This document shows positions 54,005 through 62,643 of a stretch of 64,000 bases of DNA, piece after piece; within the stretch, counting starts at the first letter, position 1, and each line of letters begins with the position of its first letter. Made by a program: the position numbers and the translations under genes. The notes under the pieces were generated by a model that was not told the origin of the DNA, searched no databases, and saw only the letters and a program-made list of their open reading frames with translations. Origin of the DNA: Sphingobacteriaceae bacterium. GTDB taxonomy: Bacteria > Bacteroidota > Bacteroidia > Sphingobacteriales > Sphingobacteriaceae. The DNA lies in contig JACMJM010000013.1 in NCBI GenBank assembly GCA_014380615.1, positions 62,001-126,000 on the forward strand, read 5' to 3'.

Positions 54005-54131
54005 TTTAATTATTTAGATAAAAATACTACAATTTTTTCATGTTTCAAAATAATAAAGTAAGATTCAATTGAAACACTAATTATTTTAAAACACGTTGGC
54101 ATAAGTCAGTACTCTCCACTTAATAGCTCAT

Positions 54132-54168
54132 TGCTTACCGACAGACGATTGTCGGGTAAGCATATTTT
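54132..54168 (+). terminator. Hairpin with T tract
   Basis: TGCTTACCGACA / TGTCGGGTAAGCA with one bulge and a 6-nt loop, then TATTTTTC. Between the divergent recombinase and channel genes, so it may be an attenuator for the channel gene or a leftover terminator. Confidence 0.5.
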
Positions 54169-54189
54169 TCAATATCTTTCAATGAAATC

Positions 54190-55611
54190 ATGAACAATAT
54201 GAAGCCTGAAGAATTATGGAAACTTAGTAATGAAGATTTTAATGAATGGAGAAGAAACAATGATTTAAAAGTGCTTTTCGGATTTTTTGAAAAAACTCTC
54301 CCCGACTTTAACCTCTGGATGGAAGAGTATAAGTTCACTCGTGAGTTTATTTTAAAAACAGATAAACCCGGTTCTTTCTTTTACAATTCAAACGAAGTCT
54401 TCTTGTTTGTATCGGAGGGTGAGCATGGTGAGCTATCATATTTTTTTTTACCGATTGAAAATCAAAGTCATAAAAAAGCTATTGGCGATAAATTATTCAA
54501 GGAAGAAAGGGAGATGCACCAATTTCTTCCATATTTGGCATGGATAAAAGCAAGAAAGAAAAGCTCTAAGGTAATACCAACAAAATATAGTGGTGAGTTA
54601 GAGAAGTTTGAATTCGTATTGTACAATGCACCGGACGTGCCTGAAGCTTCACAAGCATTCATCTCACCGGGAGTTCCGGTGTTAAAGTTGGGTGGGGTGA
54701 GTGTTGACGGTTGGGGTTGGAATATGGAACGAAATTTAGATTTTACGGACTTGGACTTTCTTGAAGTAATTGGCGATACAACTAACAATCATGGAATAGA
54801 GATATACTATTCAAGTTGCCGCAATATGAAATTTAGAAACTCAGTGGTGAATTTTACAGACTTTTTCGCCTGCCATTTTGAAAAGTTGCTGGTTGAAGGA
54901 AGTAGATTATATCATGTCGGTTTGCATGATTCAGACCTTTATGGTTCAAATTTTAAAAACTCTGAGTTAACTGATTTTACTTTGTCAAAATGCATGGTGG
55001 CTGCAATTACCTTTAATCAAGTAGAGGTTGATAATATTGAGTTTGTACCACCATCGTATACCCGAGGATATTCAAAAATTCAATATGATGGTTTTGTTGA
55101 TACGTATAAAAAATTCAAACTTTTATATCAAAGTAATGGACACAACAGGGAAGCCGGAAAATCATATTACTATGAAAGATATTATGAGATGCTGCATAAT
55201 TGGCAAGGATTAAACTTTCGGGGTGCATTTCTTGAATTGAAAAACCGAGGATATTATTTCGGTAAGTATCCATTAAGAGAAAATATTAAAAAATTACTTT
55301 TATGTGCATCCAGTTTAATTTCTTATTTGGTCTGGGGATTTGGTGAAAAGCCACAGAGAACGCTTATTTCATCTTTTCTTATATTGCTTTTATATAGTAC
55401 ATTTTACTATACTTCAGATATCGAAGCTTTGAACAAGAGTTTTACGGAATCGCTGTATTTATCAACCATCATGTTTACTACTTTAGGTTTTGGTGATTAT
55501 GCCCCTATTCAAAATGGTGTCTTTAAGCTATTGGTGTCAAGTGAAGCTCTGGTTGGGGCATTTATTTTGGGTTTGTTCATTGCAGGTTATGCTAATAAAT
55601 CGAAGTATTAG
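54190..55611 (+). CDS. Pentapeptide-like protein with a two-helix potassium channel domain
   Basis: 473 aa. No signal peptide. The N-terminal ~150 residues are unknown. Residues ~190-280 have the short repeat rhythm of pentapeptide or beta-helix proteins (CRNMKFRNSVVNFTDFFACH; DLYGSNFKNSELTDFTLSKC). The C-terminus has two membrane helices around a pore: SSFLILLLYSTFYYTSDIEA, then TIMFTTLGFGDYAPIQNG with the TLGFGDY selectivity filter, then EALVGAFILGLFIAGYAN. It is an ion channel of the Kch/Ion-trans-2 type in the inner membrane. The soluble part could sense a ligand or a phage signal and open the pore. Confidence 0.82.
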   Translation: MNNMKPEELWKLSNEDFNEWRRNNDLKVLFGFFEKTLPDFNLWMEEYKFTREFILKTDKPGSFFYNSNEVFLFVSEGEHGELSYFFLPIENQSHKKAIGDKLFKEEREMHQFLPYLAWIKARKKSSKVIPTKYSGELEKFEFVLYNAPDVPEASQAFISPGVPVLKLGGVSVDGWGWNMERNLDFTDLDFLEVIGDTTNNHGIEIYYSSCRNMKFRNSVVNFTDFFACHFEKLLVEGSRLYHVGLHDSDLYGSNFKNSELTDFTLSKCMVAAITFNQVEVDNIEFVPPSYTRGYSKIQYDGFVDTYKKFKLLYQSNGHNREAGKSYYYERYYEMLHNWQGLNFRGAFLELKNRGYYFGKYPLRENIKKLLLCASSLISYLVWGFGEKPQRTLISSFLILLLYSTFYYTSDIEALNKSFTESLYLSTIMFTTLGFGDYAPIQNGVFKLLVSSEALVGAFILGLFIAGYANKSKY

Positions 55612-55654
55612 TAAGCTAAAACAATAAGTATTTCCGATTAATGCCTAATGAACT

Positions 55655-56449
55655 ATGAAGAAACTTGCAAATGTTTCAAGTAAGCAATTTATTATGATTC
55701 GGGAGGTAGATGATGCTGAACACTCGTTTATCTTACCACATTTAGAAAATCTATCTCAATTTGAGAAGCATATAGACAGGTTAAATGACGTTTATTTAGA
55801 GTTGGAAGAAATTAATAATTCGGTCACTCACTCCAATAAGCAGACAGAGTTATTAAAACATCTAAAGACCTTCTTTTTCTCCTTCAAAACCTTTCACGAC
55901 CATTGGGAAACCTTGTTAAAAAGAACTTTTACAGTTAATTCTCCTCAATGGTTAAATTTCAAAAGCCAGAAAAGTTACGAATATGATAATACCTTCGCTT
56001 ATAGATTTATTTATCATCTCAGAAACTATGTTCAACACTGTGGAATGCCCCACATTCAGTTAAAGGCTAATCTTAATGAAAGAGATGAGCCTGAGTATCG
56101 GTTGTTATTAAATGTCGAACAATTATTAGAGACTTATGATTGGAAACCGATTATTATCAATGATTTCAAACTTCTTGAAGGAGATTTAGATTTATTACAC
56201 CTGCTAAATAATATCAAACAACCGTTGGCAAATATTCAAATAAAAGCTATAAACTGTTTGAATATACTATCGGTACTGGAATCGGCAAAGGCGGTTTTAG
56301 AATACAGAAAGTTTAAGCAGGATGGTTTTGAACTTGCCATTTTCGAATATTTAGAAATGCATGTCTCCGGGTCTCCAAAAAATACATCTATGATAATATT
56401 TCCTTTTGGATTAGCAGAGCATGTAATTAAAAATATTACCGGGGTCTAA
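55655..56449 (+). CDS. HEPN-like protein
   Basis: 264 aa, soluble and helical. The segment FIYHLRNYVQHCGMP contains Arg123-x4-His128 (RNYVQH), which fits the Rx4-6H catalytic motif of HEPN RNases, set in a helical context as in that fold. The rest is not recognised. HEPN proteins cut RNA in toxin and anti-phage systems. One motif alone is moderate evidence, and other helical proteins can match by chance. Confidence 0.55.
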   Translation: MKKLANVSSKQFIMIREVDDAEHSFILPHLENLSQFEKHIDRLNDVYLELEEINNSVTHSNKQTELLKHLKTFFFSFKTFHDHWETLLKRTFTVNSPQWLNFKSQKSYEYDNTFAYRFIYHLRNYVQHCGMPHIQLKANLNERDEPEYRLLLNVEQLLETYDWKPIIINDFKLLEGDLDLLHLLNNIKQPLANIQIKAINCLNILSVLESAKAVLEYRKFKQDGFELAIFEYLEMHVSGSPKNTSMIIFPFGLAEHVIKNITGV

Positions 56450-56487
56450 AGTTGTTAATAAATAATGCTTTGGTGAAATAGATAAAG

Positions 56488-57210
56488 ATGTATTTTGTAG
56501 TTGAAATGGAAAATAATATATCTGACTTTATTACTGTCTCCAAAGCCTCCAACGGTAGAATCAAGATAGCTCAAACACTTACAAATGAAGCTAATACCTA
56601 TCGGCTTCTGTATAAGCTTGGCTATAGAAAAACCACTATCAATAAAAAGCGAATTTACTTTTTTAGAGATGGAGATTCAATGAGACCAATCTCATTTCTT
56701 CATATTAGAGATGCTTTTTATAAAGCTTTAAAAGAAATGCGATTTTCAGCATTACCAGCCTATGCCGATTTTAAAGATGTATTGAACTGGTTCTATCAAG
56801 AAAATCCTATAAAGGAAAACGGTCTATCCGGTAAATATTTGAAAGAAGACTTGAATGAAAACGATGAATTAAGTCTGCGCTTGAAGATAGATGTAGTGTT
56901 TAATCACAAATACAAAATTAATTCATCGATATTAACGTTTGAGGATTTGTGCTTCAAAAATGTAGAGGATGAGGGATGTATTAAGAAGGGAAGCAAACTT
57001 TACTACAAAAAAGTAGAAGGTACTAAATACTTAGTCTTTGTTCATTACAATCGGGATATTAAGTTGCAGGATGGCTTTGATTTGTATTTAGCAGACTTTG
57101 CATTCGAAGAAAGCATAGGATATAGAAAGCCGAAATATCTGGAAGATATAAGGTTCAGCTTTGATATACAAACTGATTTACCATTAATAAAAAATTACAT
57201 ATCAAATTAA
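56488..57210 (+). CDS. Hypothetical protein
   Basis: 240 aa (234 from the ATG at 56506). A mix of helix and strand (NTYRLLYKLGYRKTTINKKR; LRLKIDVVFNHKYKINSSIL). It resembles a DNA-binding or phage primase-like helper in its start, but no motif supports that. Same strand and close to its neighbours. Confidence 0.5.
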   Translation: MYFVVEMENNISDFITVSKASNGRIKIAQTLTNEANTYRLLYKLGYRKTTINKKRIYFFRDGDSMRPISFLHIRDAFYKALKEMRFSALPAYADFKDVLNWFYQENPIKENGLSGKYLKEDLNENDELSLRLKIDVVFNHKYKINSSILTFEDLCFKNVEDEGCIKKGSKLYYKKVEGTKYLVFVHYNRDIKLQDGFDLYLADFAFEESIGYRKPKYLEDIRFSFDIQTDLPLIKNYISN

Positions 57211-57225
57211 CCCTAAATTACAGCT

Positions 57226-57522
57226 ATGGAATATTCCCAATACCTATACCATATAGAAGATGGTCAAGCCTCATTTGATGAAACGATGAATGAATTAAAG
57301 GGCGTTGAAGGTGAAATCATTAAAATTTTAGTGGATGAAAATGAAGACTATTATAGAGATGTATACATCTTGTACATAGACGAAAATTACGTTGAATGTG
57401 TTGGAGATATTGAACGGTCATTCCCACAATCACCTGAAGAACATGATAGCCTAAAACATAAAATGTTGGAAGCTCATGCAATGTTCTCAAACCGGAAGTT
57501 TGGCGAACCCTTACCACTTTAA
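57226..57522 (+). CDS. Small acidic hypothetical protein
   Basis: 98 aa, acidic (MNELKGVEGEIIKILVDENE; LYIDENYVECVGDIERSF). 15 nt after the preceding gene. No family. Confidence 0.5.
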   Translation: MEYSQYLYHIEDGQASFDETMNELKGVEGEIIKILVDENEDYYRDVYILYIDENYVECVGDIERSFPQSPEEHDSLKHKMLEAHAMFSNRKFGEPLPL

Positions 57523-57537
57523 AAACTGTATTAATTT

Positions 57538-57912
57538 ATGGCTCTCACAGATTTTTTCAGAATAAACCTACCATATGGTTTAAAGCGAAATGAGGCGGAT
57601 GAATGGTTTGCCTTTAATAGGGAGCGGATGCCTTTGGGATGGAATTCTACAGATAATCACGAAAGTTTTTCCAATGATTCCCCTTACTCTAAATTTCCTG
57701 TTTACACCACTTACAGAGGACTATCTGAGGATAAAATCTTAAAGGTGTTTAACGACCCGGATTTGATTCTACGGGATGATGATGGAAAGATTAGGTCGAT
57801 ATATTTATACAAAGACAGAACTAATCCACAGTCTGACCCGAAATATTGGAACGAATATTTGGAGAAGATAAAGTTTCTATCAAAGTTTGAATCAGTCTCG
57901 CACAAGATTTAG
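57538..57912 (+). CDS. Hypothetical protein
   Basis: 124 aa, soluble (RINLPYGLKRNEADEWFAFN; LKVFNDPDLILRDDDGKIRS). 15 nt after the preceding gene and 6 nt before the zinc-ribbon gene, in a tight rightward series. No family. Confidence 0.5.
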   Translation: MALTDFFRINLPYGLKRNEADEWFAFNRERMPLGWNSTDNHESFSNDSPYSKFPVYTTYRGLSEDKILKVFNDPDLILRDDDGKIRSIYLYKDRTNPQSDPKYWNEYLEKIKFLSKFESVSHKI

Positions 57913-57918
57913 CTGGAG

Positions 57919-58323
57919 ATGAAATGTAATGATACGGAGAGGATTATTTGCTCCACTTGTATGGAGGTATTAGAGTCTTCTTTTTCCCACAGAGTTGAAG
58001 AGCCGTGTCCATCGTGTGGTTCAAAAGAAAGAACAATATTTTTAGACTTTGAAGAAGGGTTTACTGCTCATGAACTATTAGAGACAAAGGAAAAACTAAA
58101 AGGGAATAAAAAACCCGTTAGAGAAATTTCGGAGGGCGAGGACTATTCTTTCAAAGCGGGTAAGTTTATGTTTAAGGAGAGAGTGATTAATCGGAAGAAC
58201 AATACCTATTTGGAAAAAGTTCAAGACCCGGATACTGGAGAGATTATTCATTATACCAATCATTCATTAAAAGACCATAAGGGGCACGGTTCAGCTAAGT
58301 TTTCAACAAAAAGCACCTTATAA
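57919..58323 (+). CDS. Zinc-ribbon hypothetical protein
   Basis: 134 aa. Two C-x2-C pairs near the start (ICSTCMEVLE and PCPSCGSKER) can bind one zinc, as in nucleic-acid-binding ribbons. The remainder is Lys/Glu-rich. It lies in the run of small genes 56488-58975 with short gaps. Confidence 0.55.
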   Translation: MKCNDTERIICSTCMEVLESSFSHRVEEPCPSCGSKERTIFLDFEEGFTAHELLETKEKLKGNKKPVREISEGEDYSFKAGKFMFKERVINRKNNTYLEKVQDPDTGEIIHYTNHSLKDHKGHGSAKFSTKSTL

Positions 58324-58336
58324 ACTATTGATTAAT

Positions 58337-58975
58337 ATGTACATGTCCTATAAATCTGATTATCCCAATCAGGTACAGCAAATGAACGTTTCAATCTCAA
58401 AAAACTATTATTTACTGAAGGATGGCACTATAAACTATCAGGTTAAAAAGTTTGATATTAATTGGAAGAATTACTCCCAATCAAGTAAACGACACTTGGT
58501 GACATATATAATCAGAGACCATTTTAGCAATTGCTCCTATGCCGAATTACATTCAATAGATGAAATGCCTTCAATTGAAGAATTTTTGTTTCGAGCGTGG
58601 AGTCTAAAGGATGATTATGAGTTTTATGGTGCGCCTGAAACCTTAATTGTTCCAGCATCAACTTTAAATCAATTTCCGCTACTAAATAATTTTTTTAAGA
58701 ATGTCAAAAATATAGTTCTCCAAACTCCATCGAGTGGATTTTCCACAGCTATACGTTCGATTAGAGATTGGGAACGTTCGATAAAAGGTATTACTTGGAT
58801 ATATACCAACTGCAAAACGTTAGCTGATTTTCATAAGAACATACAGTTAGTGAATAGAAAACTCAATACTTATCATTCAGGAAAAACTGAGCCAAATTTA
58901 GATAAGTGGTGTAATGGTTCTCCGATGATTATAGAGGTAGGCGAGAAAGAACAGTTTTACAGGTTATTCAAATAA
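58337..58975 (+). CDS. Hypothetical protein
   Basis: 212 aa from ATG 58337 (a TTG lies 9 nt earlier). Mixed alpha/beta (YAELHSIDEMPSIEEFLFRA; WERSIKGITWIYTNCKTLAD). Its 3' end overlaps the frameshifted gene of the other strand by 12 nt. Not recognised. Confidence 0.5.
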   Translation: MYMSYKSDYPNQVQQMNVSISKNYYLLKDGTINYQVKKFDINWKNYSQSSKRHLVTYIIRDHFSNCSYAELHSIDEMPSIEEFLFRAWSLKDDYEFYGAPETLIVPASTLNQFPLLNNFFKNVKNIVLQTPSSGFSTAIRSIRDWERSIKGITWIYTNCKTLADFHKNIQLVNRKLNTYHSGKTEPNLDKWCNGSPMIIEVGEKEQFYRLFK

Positions 58976-59552
58976 ATTTCTGAAATTTTTCTTTATAGCA
59001 TTTCCAAGTAATTCTAAATGAGATGATAGAAGTTCAATTCCTTCAATCTGCTCCCATGTATCGTACTTTGTGTACTCAATAACTCGATTGGGTCTACCAT
59101 CAGGCACAATAACTTCGAAGCGTTGATTTTCACCTTCTTTTTTTTCAAGGTCGTTAACTTGTAGTTGCTGTTGTGTGCTGCCTTTTTCAAATTGTCCTTA
59201 TAATGTCGAGTGTTAATTTTCTAATTTCACTTTCGAATTTTGCACCCTCTGATGTTATTCCGTCAAAATATGAAGATTGAATAGGGTTTTCATATAAGCC
59301 ATCATTAGTTAGTACTCTGTTTAAGCTATTAAAACTGTTTATTAAAGATTCGTTAACTGTCGAATGTTTTGAACGATTACAGTCTTTTAATAAATCCAAG
59401 AATACTTTTATTTCTTTGTCTAAAATGTTAATCCTTGATATTATTTCCTTTCTCTGCTCTTCCATCAAAACGGTTAAAGACCTTAACTCGTGACAATAAG
59501 ATTTTAAGTTAATTAGCTGAGACTGCTTGATATTGAACTTATCCAATAGCAC
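58964..59552 (-). pseudogene. Frameshifted gene, two halves in different frames
   Basis: The upstream part (59552 to 59187, GTG start) encodes 121 aa, a helical protein (RSLTVLMEEQRKEIISRINI). It stops at 59187. From about 59190 down to 58964 another frame is open for 75 codons with protein-like content (KGSTQQQLQVNDLEKKEG; FEVIVPDGRPNRVIEYTK) but has no start codon. One missing base in a T-run near 59187 joins them into ~197 aa. Its first codons lie inside the 51-bp repeat, so the true start may have been replaced too. Confidence 0.55.
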
Positions 59553-59574
59553 AAGCGGACGCTTGCGCTAGACT
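59524..59574. repeat. 51-bp direct repeat, copy 1
   Basis: Identical to 59748-59798. It contains the near-palindrome CAAGCG-GA-CGCTTG with extra pairing AGC/GCT outside. This copy includes the start of the frameshifted gene. Confidence 0.9.
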
Positions 59575-59597
59575 GGGGTCATCTCTACTCTAATAAA

Positions 59598-59629
59598 TTG
59601 ACCTTAAAATATGAGGATTTTAAGGTCAA
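59598..59629. repeat. 13-bp perfect inverted repeat
   Basis: TTGACCTTAAAAT / ATTTTAAGGTCAA with a 6-nt loop ATGAGG, between the two 51-bp repeats. No T tract, so an operator or transposon end is as likely as a terminator. Confidence 0.6.
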
Positions 59630-59747
59630 AGAGGATTTGCACATTAAAGCCGAAAGTGCATAGTTGATAAAGTTGACTTAACTAATACTTTCACGGTCTA
59701 AGGCGTGAAAAGCGATGTATTTTGTATCCAAAAACAATCCTGTCCCT

Positions 59748-59798
59748 TGCTTGATATTGAACTTATCCAATAGCACAAGCGGACGCTTGCGCTAGACT
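59748..59798. repeat. 51-bp direct repeat, copy 2
   Basis: Identical to 59524-59574, 224 bp apart. Both copies keep the same hairpin. The DNA between the repeats and on to arsR (59575-59976) contains no supportable gene. Confidence 0.9.
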
Positions 59799-59955
59799 TG
59801 GGGTTGCAGATTATCGTCTTTTGTAATGAAATTCAAATTCTTTTTAGAAAACTGTAACAGAATGACGTTTTATTAACTCCCTTCTTGGTCAATCTCCTCA
59901 GCTTCGCAAAGCGAAATAACATAATTTGAAAATTTATTTGTTTTATTATAAAACA

Positions 59956-59973
59956 TATCGTAATATTGCGATA
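59956..59973. promoter_or_regulatory. ArsR operator before arsR
   Basis: TATCGTAATATTGCGATA, an almost perfect palindrome of the ArsR/SmtB type, 3 nt before the arsR start codon. Repressor binding here would block the operon. Confidence 0.75.
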
Positions 59974-59976
59974 GAT

Positions 59977-60309
59977 ATGGGTGTTACCAAAACAGAAATA
60001 TTTTCGGAAGAGCAGAACAAGCTGGCGGTTTTATTAAAAGCTATCGCTCATCCCGCACGCATTGCCATTTTGCAGGAAATTATTAATACTAAATCTTGTA
60101 TTTGCGGCGATCTGGTTTCTGAGCTTGGACTTGCGCAAGCCACTATCTCGCAGCATTTAAAAGAACTTAAAAACGCCGGACTTATTCAGGGTACAATAGA
60201 AGGGGTAAGCGTGTGCTATTGTATTAATCCCGAAAACTGGAAACAACTTGAACAAGCTTTAGGTGATTTCTTCTCTTCATACAAGAGGAGTAATAGTACC
60301 TGTTGCTGA
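59977..60309 (+). CDS. arsR: Arsenical-responsive repressor ArsR
   Basis: 110 aa from the ATG at 59977; an in-frame ATG at 59926 would place the operator inside the gene. Winged-helix fold: KSCICGDLVSELGLAQATIS, then QHLKELKNAGLIQGTIEG. The Cys-x-Cys pair in CICGDL is the arsenite-binding signature of the alpha-3 helix, and the tail ends CC. It represses the ars operon until As(III) binds. Confidence 0.92.
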   Translation: MGVTKTEIFSEEQNKLAVLLKAIAHPARIAILQEIINTKSCICGDLVSELGLAQATISQHLKELKNAGLIQGTIEGVSVCYCINPENWKQLEQALGDFFSSYKRSNSTCC

Positions 60310-60330
60310 TAAAAAAATTTGAACAGATAT

Positions 60331-60346
60331 ATCGTTAAATTACGAT
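60331..60346. promoter_or_regulatory. Second ArsR-like operator, before arsC
   Basis: ATCGT-TAAATT-ACGAT, perfect 5-bp arms with the same spacing as the first operator, 17 nt before arsC. It suggests separate control of the arsC part. Confidence 0.6.
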
Positions 60347-60363
60347 TAATAAAAAAACCATAA

Positions 60364-60780
60364 ATGAAACAAATACTAGTTCTCTGCACCGGCAATAGTT
60401 GCAGAAGTCAAATCGCAGACGGATATCTAAAGCATTTTGCCGGAGATAAAGCCATTGTTTATAGTGCCGGGATAGAAACCCATGGCGTAAATCCGAAAGC
60501 CATAAAAGTGATGGCCGAAGATCATATCGACATTTCGGGCAACACTTCAAATAACGTAGACGAATACGCCGAGATTAATTTTGATTATGTGATAACCGTT
60601 TGTGATAATGCGAACGAAGCATGTCCATTCTTTCCGGGAAATATTCAGCGTTTCCATTATAACTTTCCCGACCCGGCTAAAGCAGTTGGCACAGAAGAAG
60701 AGGTATTCAGGGAATTTGTTAGAGTTCGGGATATGATAAAAGTGTATTGTGCCGACTTTGTAAAACAACACCTTTCCTAA
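60364..60780 (+). CDS. arsC: Arsenate reductase, low-molecular-weight phosphatase type
   Basis: 138 aa. Reduces As(V) to As(III). Cys8 in the P-loop CTGNSCR, with Cys80 and Cys87 in ITVCDNANEAC forming the disulfide relay. This three-Cys layout is that of the thioredoxin-coupled enzyme (Cys10, Cys82, Cys89 in S. aureus). DPAKA near the end is typical of the family. Followed by acr3 after 17 nt. Confidence 0.93.
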   Translation: MKQILVLCTGNSCRSQIADGYLKHFAGDKAIVYSAGIETHGVNPKAIKVMAEDHIDISGNTSNNVDEYAEINFDYVITVCDNANEACPFFPGNIQRFHYNFPDPAKAVGTEEEVFREFVRVRDMIKVYCADFVKQHLS

Positions 60781-60797
60781 CGTTATAAAATTATAGT

Positions 60798-61886
60798 ATG
60801 TCAGCAACAAATTGTGCCCCGGCGGCGGAAAGAAAAAAACTAGGTTTTCTGGATCGTAATCTCACTTGGTGGATCTTCCTCGCAATGATTTTTGGGGTGG
60901 CCATGGGCAATTTTATACCTTCTGCTTCTATTCTTATTAATTCTTTTTCCAGCGGTACTACCAATATTCCCCTGGCTATCGGTTTAATTTTGATGATGTA
61001 CCCGCCTTTAGCGAAGGTTAAATATGAGAACATGGCTGAAGTGTTTAGGGATACCCGGGTTTTGGGAGCATCTTTATTCCTTAACTGGATTGTCGGGCCC
61101 ATCTTAATGTTTTTTCTGGCCATTTTCTTTTTGCGCGATTACCCCGAATACATGGTGGGTTTAATTTTAATAGGCCTTGCCCGTTGTATCGCCATGGTAG
61201 TGGTTTGGAACGATTTGGCCGAGGGGAACCGTGAATATGGCGCGGGCTTAATTGCCTTAAATAGTATCTTTCAAGTGCTTTTATATAGTGTTTACGCCTA
61301 TATTTTTATTACAGTACTTCCGCCTTATTTCGGATTAGAATCCTTACAGGTAGATATTACGATTGGTCAGATCGCTAAGAGTGTGGGTATTTATTTAGGA
61401 ATACCATTCGCTTTAGGAATTATAAGCCGCTATGCGCTGATTAGATTTAAGGGCGAAGAATGGTTCGAGGAGAAATATGTTCCGTTAATCTCTCCCATAA
61501 CATTAATAGCCCTGCTTTTTACCATCGTAATCATGTTCAGTTTAAAAGGCGAGCTGATTGTTCAAATACCAATGGATGTGATAAGAATCGCGATCCCGCT
61601 TGTGGTATATTTTGCGGTAATGTTTTTAGTGAGCTTTTTTGCCGGGAAATATTTTGGTGCCGATTATTCCAAAAGCACTGCTATTGCTTTTACCGCAACC
61701 GGAAACAATTTCGAGCTTGCCATAGCCGTTGCAATTGGCGTGTTCGGTATAAACTCTGGGCAAGCTTTCGCCGGTGTTATCGGCCCTCTGGTAGAGGTTC
61801 CGGCCTTAATCGCTTTAGTAAATGTTGCCTTCTGGCTTCGAAAAAAATACTATAGAGTTGCACCCAACACAATCACAGCTAAATGA
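60798..61886 (+). CDS. acr3: ACR3-type arsenite efflux permease
   Basis: 362 aa, ten membrane helices. Family motifs: [20 protein letters not shown], then [20 protein letters not shown] with the essential Cys in ARCIAMV, and [20 protein letters not shown]. Pumps As(III) out of the cell using the proton gradient. Its stop overlaps the metallophosphoesterase start by 4 nt (ATGA), so the two are translated together. Confidence 0.95.
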   Translation: MSATNCAPAAERKKLGFLDRNLTWWIFLAMIFGVAMGNFIPSASILINSFSSGTTNIPLAIGLILMMYPPLAKVKYENMAEVFRDTRVLGASLFLNWIVGPILMFFLAIFFLRDYPEYMVGLILIGLARCIAMVVVWNDLAEGNREYGAGLIALNSIFQVLLYSVYAYIFITVLPPYFGLESLQVDITIGQIAKSVGIYLGIPFALGIISRYALIRFKGEEWFEEKYVPLISPITLIALLFTIVIMFSLKGELIVQIPMDVIRIAIPLVVYFAVMFLVSFFAGKYFGADYSKSTAIAFTATGNNFELAIAVAIGVFGINSGQAFAGVIGPLVEVPALIALVNVAFWLRKKYYRVAPNTITAK

Positions 61887-62608
61887 GAATCGCGTTATTT
61901 TCCGATATACATGCCAACCTGCCGGCTTTGGAAGCTTTCTTTTCGGATGTGGAAGGTAGAAAAGTTGATGCGTTGTATTGTTTAGGCGATCTGGTAGGAT
62001 ATAACACCTGGCCCGATGAAGTAATAGCTGAAATAAGAAGCCGCGGTATCCCAACTATTGCCGGAAATCACGATCTTAAAGTAAAGAAGCTGAGGCAGGA
62101 CGAAAACCTACAGGAGGTTGATTACGCCTATCATATAGGTTCTGATGAAGCCCGCGAGTACCTGAGAACACTCCCCGAATTTATACGAATTCAGTATTCT
62201 CTATCAGAAGAGTTAATCTCTGTTTTGCTTGTTCACGGTAGTACGAGAAGTATTAATGAGTATCTGTCGGAGGATTTACCGGAAGAGTATGTTAAAGAAC
62301 TTTTACTGGAAGCTAATGCCGACATCTTATTTTGCGGCCATACCCACAAGCCCTATCACCGCTTAATTCATACATCTGGCAAGTATAAACATGTTGTGAA
62401 TATCGGCTCGGTTGGAAAGCCTAAAGATGGCGACCCCAGAGGCTGTTATGTGATTTTAACCTTGTCCGAAGACAGCACTTTGATCAATACCCAAAGTATT
62501 AAAGTTGACTTCGTGAGGTTTGAATACGATGTAGAAAAGGCGGCTAAAGCGGTTGAAGACAGCCCTTTGCCCAATGAGTTTGCGGATAGGTTAAGAAAAG
62601 CTTATTAG
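61883..62608 (+). CDS. Calcineurin-like metallophosphoesterase in the ars operon
   Basis: 241 aa, soluble. All motifs of the fold are present: FSDIHAN (D-x-H), CLGDLVGYN (GD), IAGNHDLK (GNHD), LLVHGSTR and [12 protein letters not shown] (GHxH). Similar to the YfcE/MJ0936 group, which cleaves phosphodiesters or phosphomonoesters with two metal ions. Coupled to acr3 by overlap and placed before arsM. Its arsenic role is unclear; it may remove arsenate-containing or damaged nucleotides. Confidence 0.9.
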   Translation: MRIALFSDIHANLPALEAFFSDVEGRKVDALYCLGDLVGYNTWPDEVIAEIRSRGIPTIAGNHDLKVKKLRQDENLQEVDYAYHIGSDEAREYLRTLPEFIRIQYSLSEELISVLLVHGSTRSINEYLSEDLPEEYVKELLLEANADILFCGHTHKPYHRLIHTSGKYKHVVNIGSVGKPKDGDPRGCYVILTLSEDSTLINTQSIKVDFVRFEYDVEKAAKAVEDSPLPNEFADRLRKAY

Positions 62609-62643
62609 TATGCAATAAACGTTTAACAATTAAAATAAAAATT

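Noticed and set aside
54190..55611. Voltage-gated six-helix channel
   Set aside because: Only two membrane helices flank the pore; no S1-S4 voltage sensor is seen.
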